Assembly (NCBI RefSeq): GCF_019037185.1
Contig: NZ_JAHHXM010000002.1
Location: 152,776 to 216,775, forward strand
Direction: 5' to 3'
DNA: 64,000 nucleotides
Origin: Oceanobacillus caeni
GTDB lineage: Bacteria > Bacillota > Bacilli > Bacillales > Amphibacillaceae
The translations under genes were made by a program, and so were the position numbers. How positions within the stretch are numbered: position 1 is the first letter of the stretch; each line of letters begins with the position of its first letter. Below the pieces are notes generated by a model, which did no database searches, was not told the origin of the DNA, and saw nothing but the letters and a program-made list of their open reading frames with translations. Below, in pieces: positions 17,764 through 26,957 of the stretch.

Positions 17764-17797
17764 AGGCCAAGTATGTGTAAATACATACTTGGCCTAC
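17764..17797. terminator. Strong hairpin between thrS and the infC promoter
   Basis: AGGCCAAGTATGT pairs with ACATACTTGGCCT around an eight-base loop. T-runs on either side are weak (TTTG on the minus strand), so it may terminate poorly; it lies about 100 bases beyond the thrS stop. Confidence 0.55.
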
Positions 17798-17820
17798 CAT
17801 TGCATTTATCGCACCTAGAC

Positions 17821-17903
17821 GAGCAGCCCGTAAAGGTCCGATAAGTACGACTAGCCATCAGTGGGGATGAAAGAAAAGCCCAACTTGATGGAAGTCTTCT
17901 TTA
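17821..17903 (-). repeat. Dispersed two-hairpin repeat, copy C (left half only)
   Basis: Read on the minus strand it gives TAAAGAAGAC, then TGATGG and the CATCAGTGGGG-type hairpin in degraded form, then TAGTCGTACTTATCGGACC and TTTACGGGC. The second hairpin module is missing. The first bases of the element (TAAAGAAGAC) overlap the thrS stop codon. Confidence 0.75.
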
Positions 17904-19850
17904 TTTATTACGTAATTTGCGTTCTGTAATTTCCTTTTGAATAAGATTTTCAAAATCCTCATAGGAAATTGTTTCTGATTTTTGTTCTCCATAACGACGA
18001 ACATTTACGGCATTATTTTCAATTTCTTTGTCACCTAAAACGAGCATGAAAGGTATTTTTTGAGTTTGTGCTTCACGAATCTTATAGCCGATTTTCTCAT
18101 CTCTTTCATCCACTTCAATACGAACACCTTGTCTTCTTAATTTATCCGCAACTTCCTTCGCATAATCTAAATGAATCTGCGGAGAAACAGGGATTACTTT
18201 CACTTGTACTGGGGCAAGCCAAGTTGGGAAAGCACCCTTATATTCTTCAATTAAGAATGCAACAAAACGTTCCATAGTAGAAACGACACCGCGGTGAATA
18301 ACAACAGGACGATGTTCTTTCCCGTCTTCACCAATATAAGATAAATCAAATCGCTCAGGTAATAAAACATCTAATTGAACAGTAGATAATGTTTCATCCT
18401 TACCTAAAGCAGTTTTAACTTGTACATCTAATTTTGGACCATAGAATGCTGCTTCTCCCTCTGCTTCCACATAATCCAAATTCAAGTCGTCCATTGTTTG
18501 TTTTAAAGTGGATTGTGTTTTTTCCCACATTTCATCGTCGTCAATATATTTTTCCTTATCCTCTGGATCACGATAAGAAAGACGGAAATAGTAATCTTCA
18601 ATTCCAAAGTCTTTATATACATGTTGAATTAATTCTACAACACGAGTAAATTCTTCTTTTAATTGATCTGGTCTAGCGAAGATATGAGCGTCATTTAAAG
18701 TCATTGCACGAACACGTTGAAGTCCCGCTAACGCACCACTCATTTCATAACGATGCATCGTTCCAAGTTCTGCAATTCTTACTGGTAATTGACGGTAGCT
18801 CCATAGTTGATTTTTAAATACCATCATATGATGTGGACAATTCATTGGACGCAATACTAATGTTTCATTATCCATTTCCATCGGTGGGAACATATCATCA
18901 TCATAATGATCCCAATGTCCACTTGTCTCATATAGCTCCTTACTCCCCAGTACAGGTGTATAAACGTGATCATATCCTAAACGTTCTTCCAAATCCACAA
19001 TATAACGTTCGATTGTACGACGAATAGTTGCCCCTTTAGGAAGCCATAACGGTAGACCTTGTCCAACTTTTTGAGAGACGGTAAAAATCCCTAATTCTTT
19101 ACCTAGCTTACGATGATCACGTTCCTTACGTTCTTCTAAAATATGAAGATACTCGTCCAATTGACTTTGTTTTTCAAATGCAGTTCCATAAATACGTTGA
19201 AGCTGCTTATTATTGCTATCCCCACGCCAGTAAGCTCCTGAAATACTTAAAAGTTTAAATGCTTTAATTTTACTTGTGGAAGGAACGTGAATTCCTCGAC
19301 ATAGATCAAAGTATTCACCTTGCTCATAAATAGTCACTTGTTCCCCTTCTGGAATATCATCAATTAATTCAAGTTTCAGTTCATCATTAATTTCGCGAAA
19401 ACGTTCTTTCGCTTCTTCACGTGAAACTTCTACTCGCTTAATTTCAAGATTCTCATCGACAATACGTTTCATTTCTTTTTCGATCTTAGGAAGATCCTCT
19501 GGGGTGATTTTATATTCCATGTCTAAATCATAATAAAATCCTTCATCAATTACAGGTCCAACACCAAATTGAACGTCTTTATATAATCGTTTAATCGCTT
19601 GAGCCATTAAATGTGCTGTGGAATGGCGCATGATATCTATAGATTCATTATTTTTATAAGTTAAGATTTCTATTTTCCCACCACGATCAAGTTCGCGTCT
19701 TAAATCTACTTGTTCACCATCTAATTTAATAGCTATAGCTTGTTTCTTTAATCCTGGAGAAATGGATGCTGCAATCTCCTCACCAGTTGTTCCAATTGGA
19801 AATCCTTTTTCATTACCATCTGGAAATATTATTTTAATTTCTTCTGCCAT
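17901..19850 (-). CDS. thrS: Threonyl-tRNA synthetase
   Basis: The 649-residue protein is a full-length class II threonyl-tRNA synthetase. In order: TGS domain (1-63), the alanyl/threonyl editing domain with [11 protein letters not shown] (near 76-87) and [15 protein letters not shown] zinc-site residues, the catalytic core with [11 protein letters not shown] (near 335) and the conserved [16 protein letters not shown], and the anticodon-binding domain (about 540-640). RBS AAAGGAG precedes ATG. A threonine T-box controls it. Its TAA stop overlaps the end of a dispersed repeat. Confidence 0.97.
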   Translation of the reverse strand: MAEEIKIIFPDGNEKGFPIGTTGEEIAASISPGLKKQAIAIKLDGEQVDLRRELDRGGKIEILTYKNNESIDIMRHSTAHLMAQAIKRLYKDVQFGVGPVIDEGFYYDLDMEYKITPEDLPKIEKEMKRIVDENLEIKRVEVSREEAKERFREINDELKLELIDDIPEGEQVTIYEQGEYFDLCRGIHVPSTSKIKAFKLLSISGAYWRGDSNNKQLQRIYGTAFEKQSQLDEYLHILEERKERDHRKLGKELGIFTVSQKVGQGLPLWLPKGATIRRTIERYIVDLEERLGYDHVYTPVLGSKELYETSGHWDHYDDDMFPPMEMDNETLVLRPMNCPHHMMVFKNQLWSYRQLPVRIAELGTMHRYEMSGALAGLQRVRAMTLNDAHIFARPDQLKEEFTRVVELIQHVYKDFGIEDYYFRLSYRDPEDKEKYIDDDEMWEKTQSTLKQTMDDLNLDYVEAEGEAAFYGPKLDVQVKTALGKDETLSTVQLDVLLPERFDLSYIGEDGKEHRPVVIHRGVVSTMERFVAFLIEEYKGAFPTWLAPVQVKVIPVSPQIHLDYAKEVADKLRRQGVRIEVDERDEKIGYKIREAQTQKIPFMLVLGDKEIENNAVNVRRYGEQKSETISYEDFENLIQKEITERKLRNK

Positions 19851-19890
19851 GTTGCTTGCTCCTTTCTATCTGTAAACATATATTAAATTA

Positions 19891-20145
19891 AAAAACGCCC
19901 ATCCCAATTGCATAACGCAAAAGGGACGAGCGTAGTATAATAGTTCGTGGTTCCACCCTAGTTCCCGCTAAAATTAGCGGCTCTACATCTTTAACGCAGA
20001 TGATACGCTATTCCTTACTATAACTTCTGGAAAAGAGTTCAAAGGTGGTAATTATTCAGGCCTATAGAGGAAGCTTTCAGCCAAACGACTTCCCTCTCTA
20101 ATCTATATGTATCCAAAATAATCATGTCCTTATCGTAACTTTTAA
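19891..20145 (-). promoter_or_regulatory. T-box leader (Thr) of thrS
   Basis: AGGGTGGAACCACGAAC on the minus strand from about 19959 is the T-box sequence. It is followed by a terminator in which CGCTCGTCCC pairs with GGGATGGGCG and runs into TTTTTT. Upstream GATAAGGACATGATT starts stem I, and AATTACCACCTTTGAAC presents ACC, a threonine codon. Antitermination by uncharged tRNA-Thr is expected. Confidence 0.92.
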
Positions 20146-20200
20146 CTTCAATAATCAATCTAAAGTGTATTATAGCTCTATAAAATTATAATTGCAAGTG

Positions 20201-21058
20201 CTATTGGTTTTTCATATTATAAAAAGGAAATTCTCGAGTAGGTTGGAATTCCGCTTTTTCTTGGAAAACATTAATGACGGTTAATGTTTTTGGTTCGGCG
20301 GGATCATCACCGTAGATTTTTACTTTCTCTGGCGCCATCGCAATTAGTGGCGATAAATTCATTTCAGTTTCATCTAATCCAAATAGGTATAAGGGTTCTT
20401 TCTGCATTAAAGTTTGTAAATCCATTTTTGAAAGGACTTCTCCATCTTCTGAATAAAAGGAAAATGAACTACCTTGTAAAATATGAATGACTGGAATTCC
20501 AGGATCCTTTTGGCTAATATATGTGCGTAAAGAGTTAATAAACGCTTGATGTTCTTCTTCTCTCTTATATTCGTCTATCGCTAGTCCTACATAATCAATC
20601 ATTTCATTCCTGAATTCTTTTAGCCCAAACTTTACGATGGAATCATAATGTATAGTATCTGTATCTTTTATATGATTTAAAAATAATCCTTCCAATAAAT
20701 CCTTCGGGTGATCCCTTTCAGTTCTTTCTAGGTGCAGAAAACTTTCAGCATTATTCCCTGACAATATCCAATTTGTTATTTCATGAATCCTTTTTATCTC
20801 TTCATAATCTGAAAAATAATATTTTTTCTTAATAATGTCTTTAATCATGTTTCCTAATCGATGTCCAATGAATACTTCAGCCATCAATTTCGCCATTACA
20901 TTTACGAATTTGCAATCATGTATTTCTGATTCAATTTGGAGAAGAATCCCCCATTCTTCTTGATGTTTCCAATGCAATTCAATATTTTTATCACGTTGGA
21001 ATAATTTTTCACAAAATATTAGTACTTCTTTTTCTGATTCAAAATATACCCCAAGCAA
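20201..21058 (-). CDS. ytxC: Sporulation-associated protein YtxC
   Basis: The 285-residue soluble protein corresponds to YtxC by position between dnaI and thrS and by general sequence (an acidic, helical protein with YYFSDYEEIKRIHEITNWIL and VKFGLKEFRNEMIDYVGLAIDEYK). Function unknown; the family is found in spore formers. The frame opens at TTG 21058 behind GAGGGTGATGG and has an in-frame stop just upstream, so no longer start is possible. Confidence 0.8.
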   Translation of the reverse strand: MLGVYFESEKEVLIFCEKLFQRDKNIELHWKHQEEWGILLQIESEIHDCKFVNVMAKLMAEVFIGHRLGNMIKDIIKKKYYFSDYEEIKRIHEITNWILSGNNAESFLHLERTERDHPKDLLEGLFLNHIKDTDTIHYDSIVKFGLKEFRNEMIDYVGLAIDEYKREEEHQAFINSLRTYISQKDPGIPVIHILQGSSFSFYSEDGEVLSKMDLQTLMQKEPLYLFGLDETEMNLSPLIAMAPEKVKIYGDDPAEPKTLTVINVFQEKAEFQPTREFPFYNMKNQ

Positions 21059-21162
21059 ATACCATCACCCTCATCCACAATCAAACTGTTACATTATATG
21101 GACAAAGGTGTAAAAAAATGATTAAACCACAGAAACTAGTATTTTTCTTACTGCCAAAAAGG

Positions 21163-21190
21163 AAAAACTAGTACTTTTACATACTAGTTT
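21163..21190 (-). terminator. Terminator of the nrdR-dnaB-dnaI operon
   Basis: On the minus strand AAACTAGTA and TACTAGTTT pair around a short loop and run into TT and C. It lies a few bases after the dnaI stop codon. Confidence 0.78.
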
Positions 21191-21193
21191 ACG

Positions 21194-22120
21194 TTAGTTT
21201 CTTCTATTTTCTCCATATATTGGCACTTCTTTACTTACTTGTCTTATTCGTTCGATAATTCTTCCGGCTTTGACTTTCTCTACACCATCCCTAGTAGAAG
21301 CCAAAACTCCTTCCAACTGTTCTAAACTATAATTACTTGTAAAACAAACAGGTAACTGTTCCATCATTCGGTATTGTAATACAGAACCTAAAATCTCATC
21401 CCGAAACCAAGATGACTGCATTTCTGCACCAATATCATCCAACATAAGTACATCTGCTTTTTTAAAGTATTCTATCTTTTCATTTGTTGTATCATTTTTA
21501 AAAGATGACTTAATTTCGCGGACAAACTCTGGCATATAAATAATCATAGATGAGATGTTCATTTTCTTTAACTCATTCGCTAATGCACCGAGGAAATATG
21601 TTTTACCAACCCCAAAAGGTCCATAAAAGTAAATACCCTTACGTGGCAACTTATTACTTGCTTCACGTAAAAAATTAAACATTTCCATAACCCCGTTATT
21701 TCGATTTTTATCATCATCAATGTTATTTATCGATGCTTGTAATATCTCTTTGGGCACATGGACACTTTGAACAAGTTGTTGTTGAGATTGTTCTTTTTCT
21801 ATCATAATACGGCTATGACATTTTTCATAAGCAAGATGAATTTCGCCATTTTCCACTTGCAGAATAGGCGAGTACCCTTGCAACATGTTTTGACATTCAT
21901 TAAAAGAGCTGCATTGATCACATTGCTTAGATTGGGTCTTATATTCATACAGCTTTACTAAACTTTTATTTAGTTCACTATTTGATATTTCTGGATGTAA
22001 AGATAAAAACTCCTTAATTTCAGGGTCGTTTAAAACTTCACTCCTTATTTTAGTGTAATTTTCCTGAAAATTTTTATTCTCTTTCATCCACTTTGATAAA
22101 GAGCTTTGAATAGGTTCCAT
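21194..22120 (-). CDS. dnaI: Primosomal helicase loader DnaI
   Basis: The 308-residue AAA+ protein loads the replicative helicase DnaC at the origin. The N-terminal zinc-binding region has CDQCSSFNECQ (about residues 69-79). The ATPase domain has Walker A GPFGVGKTYF near 168-177 and Walker B VLMLDDIGAE near 225. The longest frame opens at TTG overlapping the dnaB stop; ATG at 22120 (MEPIQSSL, matching B. subtilis MEPI) lies behind AAGGATGG and is preferred. It follows dnaB by 17 bp. Confidence 0.94.
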   Translation of the reverse strand: MEPIQSSLSKWMKENKNFQENYTKIRSEVLNDPEIKEFLSLHPEISNSELNKSLVKLYEYKTQSKQCDQCSSFNECQNMLQGYSPILQVENGEIHLAYEKCHSRIMIEKEQSQQQLVQSVHVPKEILQASINNIDDDKNRNNGVMEMFNFLREASNKLPRKGIYFYGPFGVGKTYFLGALANELKKMNISSMIIYMPEFVREIKSSFKNDTTNEKIEYFKKADVLMLDDIGAEMQSSWFRDEILGSVLQYRMMEQLPVCFTSNYSLEQLEGVLASTRDGVEKVKAGRIIERIRQVSKEVPIYGENRRN

Positions 22121-22137
22121 ATAAACCATCCTTGAGA

Positions 22138-23493
22138 TCAATTATTTTTCTGCTTTTGATTTAACAAAGCATGTAATTTTGCCTTTTCTTCTTCTAAGTT
22201 TACTATTGGTTGTTTGGAATTTATTGGTGGATTTTCTGTTTGACTTTCCTTACGATTACCCTTTCTTTCTTTAAACCAATCCGGAATAATTTCCTTTGTA
22301 TTTCTTTTGGTATAATTGTAATTTTGTTTTTTATTATTCGTTTTTTGAAATTTATCTCTTTCTTTTTTAGCGAATTCCATTGCCTCTTTTGCAGTCTTAA
22401 TTTTCGCTCGTGACCAGTGACTAGCAATTTTTTCTAAATAGGCTTTGGATAATTTCATATCTGATTGTAATAAAACATAATGTATAAGAACATTCATTAC
22501 TGGTGAAGGTAATCCTTGAGAAGTCATGACATCGCGTATAATCTTCATATCCTGTTCGGAAGCTTGATGGCCACCAGACAAATCTTCTAACAACTGTTTA
22601 GGCGAAATAGTTTCTAATTTTTGAATTAACATTTCCTCTTTGGTTTTCGGTTCCGTTTGTTCCTTCTGCTTAGGAAAAGTAATTCTTTCCGTTAATTTTA
22701 TAGTAGCATTGTTATGCTTAGATTTAAATAAATCATGACAGGCATTTTTGAATTCATCACAATCTAAGAGGTTTTCCTCGTTTAATGCCCATAAAATAGA
22801 TTTTTCTATTTCATAGTTATCCAAATCATATAATTCCATCATTTGTGAAATTAATTTCCGATTATCAGGTGTTAAAACTTGTCCAACTGGGATCATTCTT
22901 TGCTTTAACATTTGTTCCATCCAATGCAAATCAACAGAATTGGTTGTATCATTATTTAAATCATTACTAGATATAGGTTTTACAACTTCTAGCGTTGGAG
23001 TAAAAGTTTGAAATACATCGTTAAAGGATGCCGTAATATTTTCTCCTAAATCCCCATGAGTAGTCACTTTATATCTATTTTTAAGCATAGAAAACTTCTC
23101 ATGCCCTAATTGATGATATAGTAATTGAGATAGCATTGCATCATGAAAGAAATCATTAGGTGAAAAAGGACATTGTATTTCATAAGTAAACATAGTTGAC
23201 TGCTCTAATTGTTTTTTATAGGTCTTTAATAAACCAATTCCTTCTAAATTTAATCTTGCTTTATATAGTTCATCCAAAGGAATGTTTAAATAATTCATTA
23301 ACGTATGATGTGTTTGTGGAGAATCTTTCTGGAATTCTAATTCATGTAAAAGAGTTTGATACAGCATAACTGCTTGCATCCCTATTAACGGTTGATACAG
23401 ATGAGTTAATGATGTTGTATAATCAGCGGTTAATTGATCCTTTAATAATACATAGTACCCATCAACCGGTAATATTTGTCCAATAAAGTTCAA
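22138..23493 (-). CDS. dnaB: Replication initiation and membrane attachment protein DnaB
   Basis: The 451-residue protein is the Firmicute DnaB (not the helicase), which works with DnaD and DnaI in helicase loading and links the origin to the membrane. Two DnaB/DnaD-type domains are seen: an N-terminal winged-helix region (LYQPLIGMQAVMLYQTLL near 30-48) and a C-terminal DDBH2 segment (near 290-370), then a lysine- and asparagine-rich tail. The start is TTG at 23493, five bases after GGTGAG. It lies between nrdR and dnaI as in B. subtilis. Confidence 0.93.
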   Translation of the reverse strand: MNFIGQILPVDGYYVLLKDQLTADYTTSLTHLYQPLIGMQAVMLYQTLLHELEFQKDSPQTHHTLMNYLNIPLDELYKARLNLEGIGLLKTYKKQLEQSTMFTYEIQCPFSPNDFFHDAMLSQLLYHQLGHEKFSMLKNRYKVTTHGDLGENITASFNDVFQTFTPTLEVVKPISSNDLNNDTTNSVDLHWMEQMLKQRMIPVGQVLTPDNRKLISQMMELYDLDNYEIEKSILWALNEENLLDCDEFKNACHDLFKSKHNNATIKLTERITFPKQKEQTEPKTKEEMLIQKLETISPKQLLEDLSGGHQASEQDMKIIRDVMTSQGLPSPVMNVLIHYVLLQSDMKLSKAYLEKIASHWSRAKIKTAKEAMEFAKKERDKFQKTNNKKQNYNYTKRNTKEIIPDWFKERKGNRKESQTENPPINSKQPIVNLEEEKAKLHALLNQKQKNN

Positions 23494-23523
23494 ATCTTCT
23501 CACCCTTATCTATGTAGTACTCT

Positions 23524-23991
23524 TTATTCATTTTTCCTGTCAACGTTAATAAGGTCTTTTAATTCCTCTAAAAATACAGTGATATCTTTAAATTGACGAT
23601 AAACAGAAGCAAACCTTACATAAGCAACTTCATCTATTTCCGCCAAGCGATCCATCACTTTCTCGCCAACATCCTTACTATCTACTTCAGAATAACCTGC
23701 ATTTCTCAATTCTTTTTCAACATCTAAAGCAATTGATTCAATTTTTTCTAACGGAACAGGTCTTTTTTCGCAAGCCCTTATTAATCCCCTTATTAATTTA
23801 TCTCTTGAAAATTCTTGTCTTACTCCATCTTTTTTCACAACAATTAAAGGTGGCTCTTCCATTCTTTCAAAAGTAGTGAAACGATAATTACAGTTTTCAC
23901 ATTCTCGGCGTCTACGTATGGATCTTCCTTCATCAGTGGGACGCGAATCAAAAACTTTTGTGTTTTTATATTGACAGTTGGGACACTTCAT
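23524..23991 (-). CDS. nrdR: Transcriptional repressor NrdR
   Basis: The 155-residue protein is the nucleotide-sensing repressor of ribonucleotide reductase genes. The zinc ribbon uses CPNC at residues 3-6 and CENC near 31-34; an ATP-cone domain ([20 protein letters not shown], about 48-68) follows and ends near 140. The longest frame begins nine codons earlier; ATG at 23991 matches the family start MKCP. First gene of nrdR-dnaB-dnaI. Confidence 0.95.
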   Translation of the reverse strand: MKCPNCQYKNTKVFDSRPTDEGRSIRRRRECENCNYRFTTFERMEEPPLIVVKKDGVRQEFSRDKLIRGLIRACEKRPVPLEKIESIALDVEKELRNAGYSEVDSKDVGEKVMDRLAEIDEVAYVRFASVYRQFKDITVFLEELKDLINVDRKNE

Positions 23992-24029
23992 CCTTACAAC
24001 CCCATTCATCGTTATCAAACTTGGTGTAT

Positions 24030-24407
24030 TTAAAGTTGCGGTAACTCTTTATTTAAATTATCATATAGTCGATTAATTAATTTAGTAATATATCCAAAAT
24101 TCAATGGAATCGCGGAATCTAAAGATACCGAAAAATCAACAGCAGTTTTATTAGGGCTTACCATAATGACTGTTACTACAATAAAAGCTCTTTTTCCTTT
24201 TTTTGTAATAACACTCATTTCCCCACGTTCTTTTGATAAAGAATTTATTTCGAATTCAGAACTAGCTTGAAAGAAGTTTTCAAGCGTTTGAAAAACCTTA
24301 TCTTTCATTGCTTTATAATAACGTGTTTTCAATGACTTATCTAAGCGATCCTCACCCGTTTCTAAATGGTTACCAAAAAAAGTACGAAATTTGCTATTAA
24401 TCGACAT
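24030..24407 (-). CDS. Conserved-looking protein of unknown function between speD and nrdR
   Basis: A 125-residue soluble protein with no family I can name. It is basic in the first half ([16 protein letters not shown]) and has a beta-rich middle ([25 protein letters not shown]). There is no signal peptide or membrane helix. Two closer ATGs compete; the one at 24407 (MSINSKF) is seven bases after GGGGAG and is preferred over 24413 and the longest frame at 24449. It ends 38 bp before nrdR and may be transcribed with it. The coding pattern and good RBS support a real gene. Confidence 0.7.
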   Translation of the reverse strand: MSINSKFRTFFGNHLETGEDRLDKSLKTRYYKAMKDKVFQTLENFFQASSEFEINSLSKERGEMSVITKKGKRAFIVVTVIMVSPNKTAVDFSVSLDSAIPLNFGYITKLINRLYDNLNKELPQL

Positions 24408-24499
24408 ATCCATTCTCCCCGACCTATTGTTTACCCTATATTGTAACACGTTTTAACAATTTCCTCTAACAAAAAAAGTAATAGTGAATTACATAATTA

Positions 24500-24526
24500 A
24501 AGGGCTGACGTGAAGAGTCAGCCCTT
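24500..24526 (-). terminator. Terminator of speD
   Basis: AAGGGCTGAC-type arms (GGGCTGA with TCAGCCC) form a 7-10 bp stem followed by TTTAATT on the minus strand. Confidence 0.85.
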
Positions 24527-24568
24527 TTATTCTTATTTAAAATCGGATTTTCGATTAACTTATTATGA

Positions 24569-24949
24569 TTAATATACTTTTTCAAAGTCTTTTTCTTTTA
24601 TTGGGCCCATTCCCCGCGGTATCTCCACACGATCATAAGACTTACATTCCAACGCTTCAGCAATAAAATCTGCTGCAACATTCGGATCAATAATATCTCC
24701 ACAAGTAAATACATCAATACTTGCATATCCATGTTCTGGAAAGCTATGAATCGTTAAATGGGATTCCGAAATAATCACGACACCACTAACACCTTGTGGC
24801 GCAAATTTATGAAAGGCAACTTCACGAATCTCTGCCCCTGCTTTTAAAGCAGCATCTACAAAAATACGTTCGATTAACCCCATATCATTTAATTTGTCTA
24901 TATTGCATCCCCATAGTTCAGCTATTACGTGTCTTCCCATTGTATCCAT
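24569..24949 (-). CDS. speD: S-adenosylmethionine decarboxylase proenzyme
   Basis: The 126-residue protein is the short bacterial AdoMet decarboxylase, which makes decarboxylated AdoMet, the aminopropyl donor for spermidine. The self-cleavage site is Glu62-Ser63 in [10 protein letters not shown]; the serine becomes the pyruvoyl cofactor. [23 protein letters not shown] and the C-terminal IPRGMGPI are family landmarks. The longest frame starts 18 codons earlier; ATG at 24949 (MDTMGRHVI) lies eight bases after GGGGGA and matches B. subtilis SpeH. It is downstream of gapB as in B. subtilis. Confidence 0.95.
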   Translation of the reverse strand: MDTMGRHVIAELWGCNIDKLNDMGLIERIFVDAALKAGAEIREVAFHKFAPQGVSGVVIISESHLTIHSFPEHGYASIDVFTCGDIIDPNVAADFIAEALECKSYDRVEIPRGMGPIKEKDFEKVY

Positions 24950-25113
24950 TACTACATTCCCCCTTAAGACATTAGAAACTTCTTTTATTTTATTTTCTGC
25001 CACGGGGGAAAGTTAGTACGGATGAGGTCCTAACCCTTTAAGCAGAAAACATCATTTCGTTTTCAAATCGTAACATGAGAAGTATATAATGTTTATGAAT
25101 CTTTTGCAACTAG

Positions 25114-25149
25114 AAAAACCATCTATTCACTGTGGAAATAGATGGTTTT
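25114..25149 (-). terminator. Terminator of gapB
   Basis: On the minus strand AAAACCATCTATT pairs with AATAGATGGTTTTT around a nine-base loop; the T-run is part of the right arm. Confidence 0.87.
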
Positions 25150-25156
25150 AAAAGTA

Positions 25157-26182
25157 TTAAATTCTAGCAAATTCCTTTAAACTAATCCCAACTAATTTGG
25201 TTAGATCAAGAACTCGTTTCGAATAGCCCCATTCATTATCATACCAAGCCAAAACTTTTATTTTATTTCCGTCTATAACCATGGTAGATAAGCCATCAAT
25301 AATAGATGAAAAATCCGTTGTTGTATAATCAATAGAAACAAGTGGTTCTTCACTATAATGAATGATGCCATTCATTTCTTGTTTTGAAGACTGTTTAAAT
25401 ACACGATTCACTTCTTCAACCGTTACACTCTTTTCCACGTCTACAACAAGATCCACTAATGATACATTCGGTGTAGGAACCCTTAATGCCATTCCATGTA
25501 ATTTACCGTTTAAATGTGGTAAAACCTCACCTAACGCTTTTGCTGCCCCTGTAGATGTAGGTATAATGGATTGGCCACAACTTCTTGCACGCCTTAAGTC
25601 TTTATGAGGATTATCTAAATTATTTTGATCATTCGTGTACGCATGAACAGTAGTCATTAATCCGTTTTTAATTGTAAAATGATCATCTAATACTTTTACT
25701 ACCGGTGCTAAACAGTTCGTTGTACAGGAAGCATTAGAAATGACATGGTCCAATTCTGGTTGATACGTATGTTCGTTTACTCCCATCACGATTGTCTTAT
25801 CTATTTCTTTACCTGGTGCTGTGATTACGACTTTTTTCGCTCCAGCTTGGATATGTAATCCAGCACTTTCTTTCGTTTTAAATTTTCCTGTAGCTTCAAT
25901 TACTACATCTATGTTTAATTCCTTCCACGGTAGTTTATTAGGTTCTCTTGAATTTACAACCTCAACTATTTTGTTATTTACTTTAATAGCTGATTCAAGC
26001 GCAGTAACTTCACCATGAAAAATACCATGAATACTATCATATTTAATTAAGTGTGCAAGCGTTTCGGTAGGATATCTTGCATTAATTGCAACCACTTCGA
26101 CATCCTCATCTACAATAGCCTGCCTAAAAACCATTCTTCCAATTCTTCCAAAACCATTAATTGCAACACGCGTCTTCCCCAT
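25157..26182 (-). CDS. gapB: Gluconeogenic glyceraldehyde-3-phosphate dehydrogenase
   Basis: The 341-residue protein has the Rossmann motif INGFGRIGR (8-16) and the catalytic Cys153 in SNASCTTNCLAP. After the second strand it reads AINARYPTET rather than the acidic residue typical of NAD enzymes, as in B. subtilis GapB, which prefers NADP. It runs in the gluconeogenic direction. Two CcpN-type operators upstream and the position before speD also match gapB rather than gapA. RBS AGGAGGAAG precedes ATG. Confidence 0.94.
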   Translation of the reverse strand: MGKTRVAINGFGRIGRMVFRQAIVDEDVEVVAINARYPTETLAHLIKYDSIHGIFHGEVTALESAIKVNNKIVEVVNSREPNKLPWKELNIDVVIEATGKFKTKESAGLHIQAGAKKVVITAPGKEIDKTIVMGVNEHTYQPELDHVISNASCTTNCLAPVVKVLDDHFTIKNGLMTTVHAYTNDQNNLDNPHKDLRRARSCGQSIIPTSTGAAKALGEVLPHLNGKLHGMALRVPTPNVSLVDLVVDVEKSVTVEEVNRVFKQSSKQEMNGIIHYSEEPLVSIDYTTTDFSSIIDGLSTMVIDGNKIKVLAWYDNEWGYSKRVLDLTKLVGISLKEFARI

Positions 26183-26202
26183 CAGAATCTCTTCCTCCTA
26201 TT

Positions 26203-26245
26203 TATGTTATACTTAATACCCCTTTATAATAAATAGTATAACATA
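26203..26245 (-). promoter_or_regulatory. Two CcpN-type operators upstream of gapB
   Basis: TATGTTATACT occurs twice in inverted orientation: on the plus strand at 26203-26213 and on the minus strand at 26245-26235. Both match the published CcpN consensus TRTGHYATAYW at every position. CcpN represses gapB and pckA in the presence of glucose. The sites overlap the likely promoter, 20-60 bases before the gapB start. Confidence 0.82.
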
Positions 26246-26318
26246 TTTCAGATGAATGTGATTCTGTTTTTATAAGTTTTTTCGGATTTTCTTTAAAATA
26301 GGTCAAAAACTTAAGCAA

Positions 26319-26345
26319 AAAGTCTAGACAATAAGTCTAGACTTC
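26319..26345 (-). terminator. Terminator of polA-mutM-coaE
   Basis: On the minus strand AAGTCTAGAC pairs perfectly with GTCTAGACTT around TTATT and runs into TTT. It touches the coaE stop codon. Confidence 0.88.
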
Positions 26346-26945
26346 CTATATGACATCCCATTTCCTTAAAATATCTTCCAGTTGTTCAAAAGTGGCTGTT
26401 TTTGAACTGTTATTATTAATGACAGCATCAGCTAATTTTGCTTTCTCTTTAACAGGCATTTGTGATTTAATACGCTTTAATGCTTCACTTTCACCAAATT
26501 CATCTCGTTCCATTAATCTTTGTAACTGTACGTTCTCGTCTACATAAACGACAATTGTTTTATCAACAAAATTTGTTAAGTTACTTTCAAATAATAATGG
26601 AATATCTAATACCACACATGAAGCCCCATCTTGAACAAACCCATCACGTTTTTCTATGATCCTTTTACGTATTGCCGGATGAACTATTTGATTTAAAGTT
26701 TCTAATTTTTCTTGGTCATCAAATACAATTTCTCCAAGTTTTTTACGATTTAATGTTTTATCTTCCCGTAATAAATGGGTTCCAAATGTCTCAATAATTT
26801 TGTTATACGCTTCTTCACCAGGATACACTACCTCCCTGGCTATTTTATCAGCATCCACAACTGGTATTCGAAATTCATCAAACATTAAACTAACCGTACT
26901 CTTTCCACTTGCAATACTACCTGTTAGGCCAATAATTAGTGCCAT
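26346..26945 (-). CDS. coaE: Dephospho-CoA kinase
   Basis: The 199-residue P-loop kinase carries out the last step of coenzyme A synthesis, phosphorylating dephospho-CoA. Walker A GLTGSIASGKST is at residues 6-17; DADKIAREVV and VLDIPLLFES follow. It is the last gene of polA-mutM-coaE, 12 bp after mutM, the B. subtilis arrangement. Confidence 0.95.
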   Translation of the reverse strand: MALIIGLTGSIASGKSTVSLMFDEFRIPVVDADKIAREVVYPGEEAYNKIIETFGTHLLREDKTLNRKKLGEIVFDDQEKLETLNQIVHPAIRKRIIEKRDGFVQDGASCVVLDIPLLFESNLTNFVDKTIVVYVDENVQLQRLMERDEFGESEALKRIKSQMPVKEKAKLADAVINNNSSKTATFEQLEDILRKWDVI

Positions 26946-26957
26946 CTCATAATCCCT

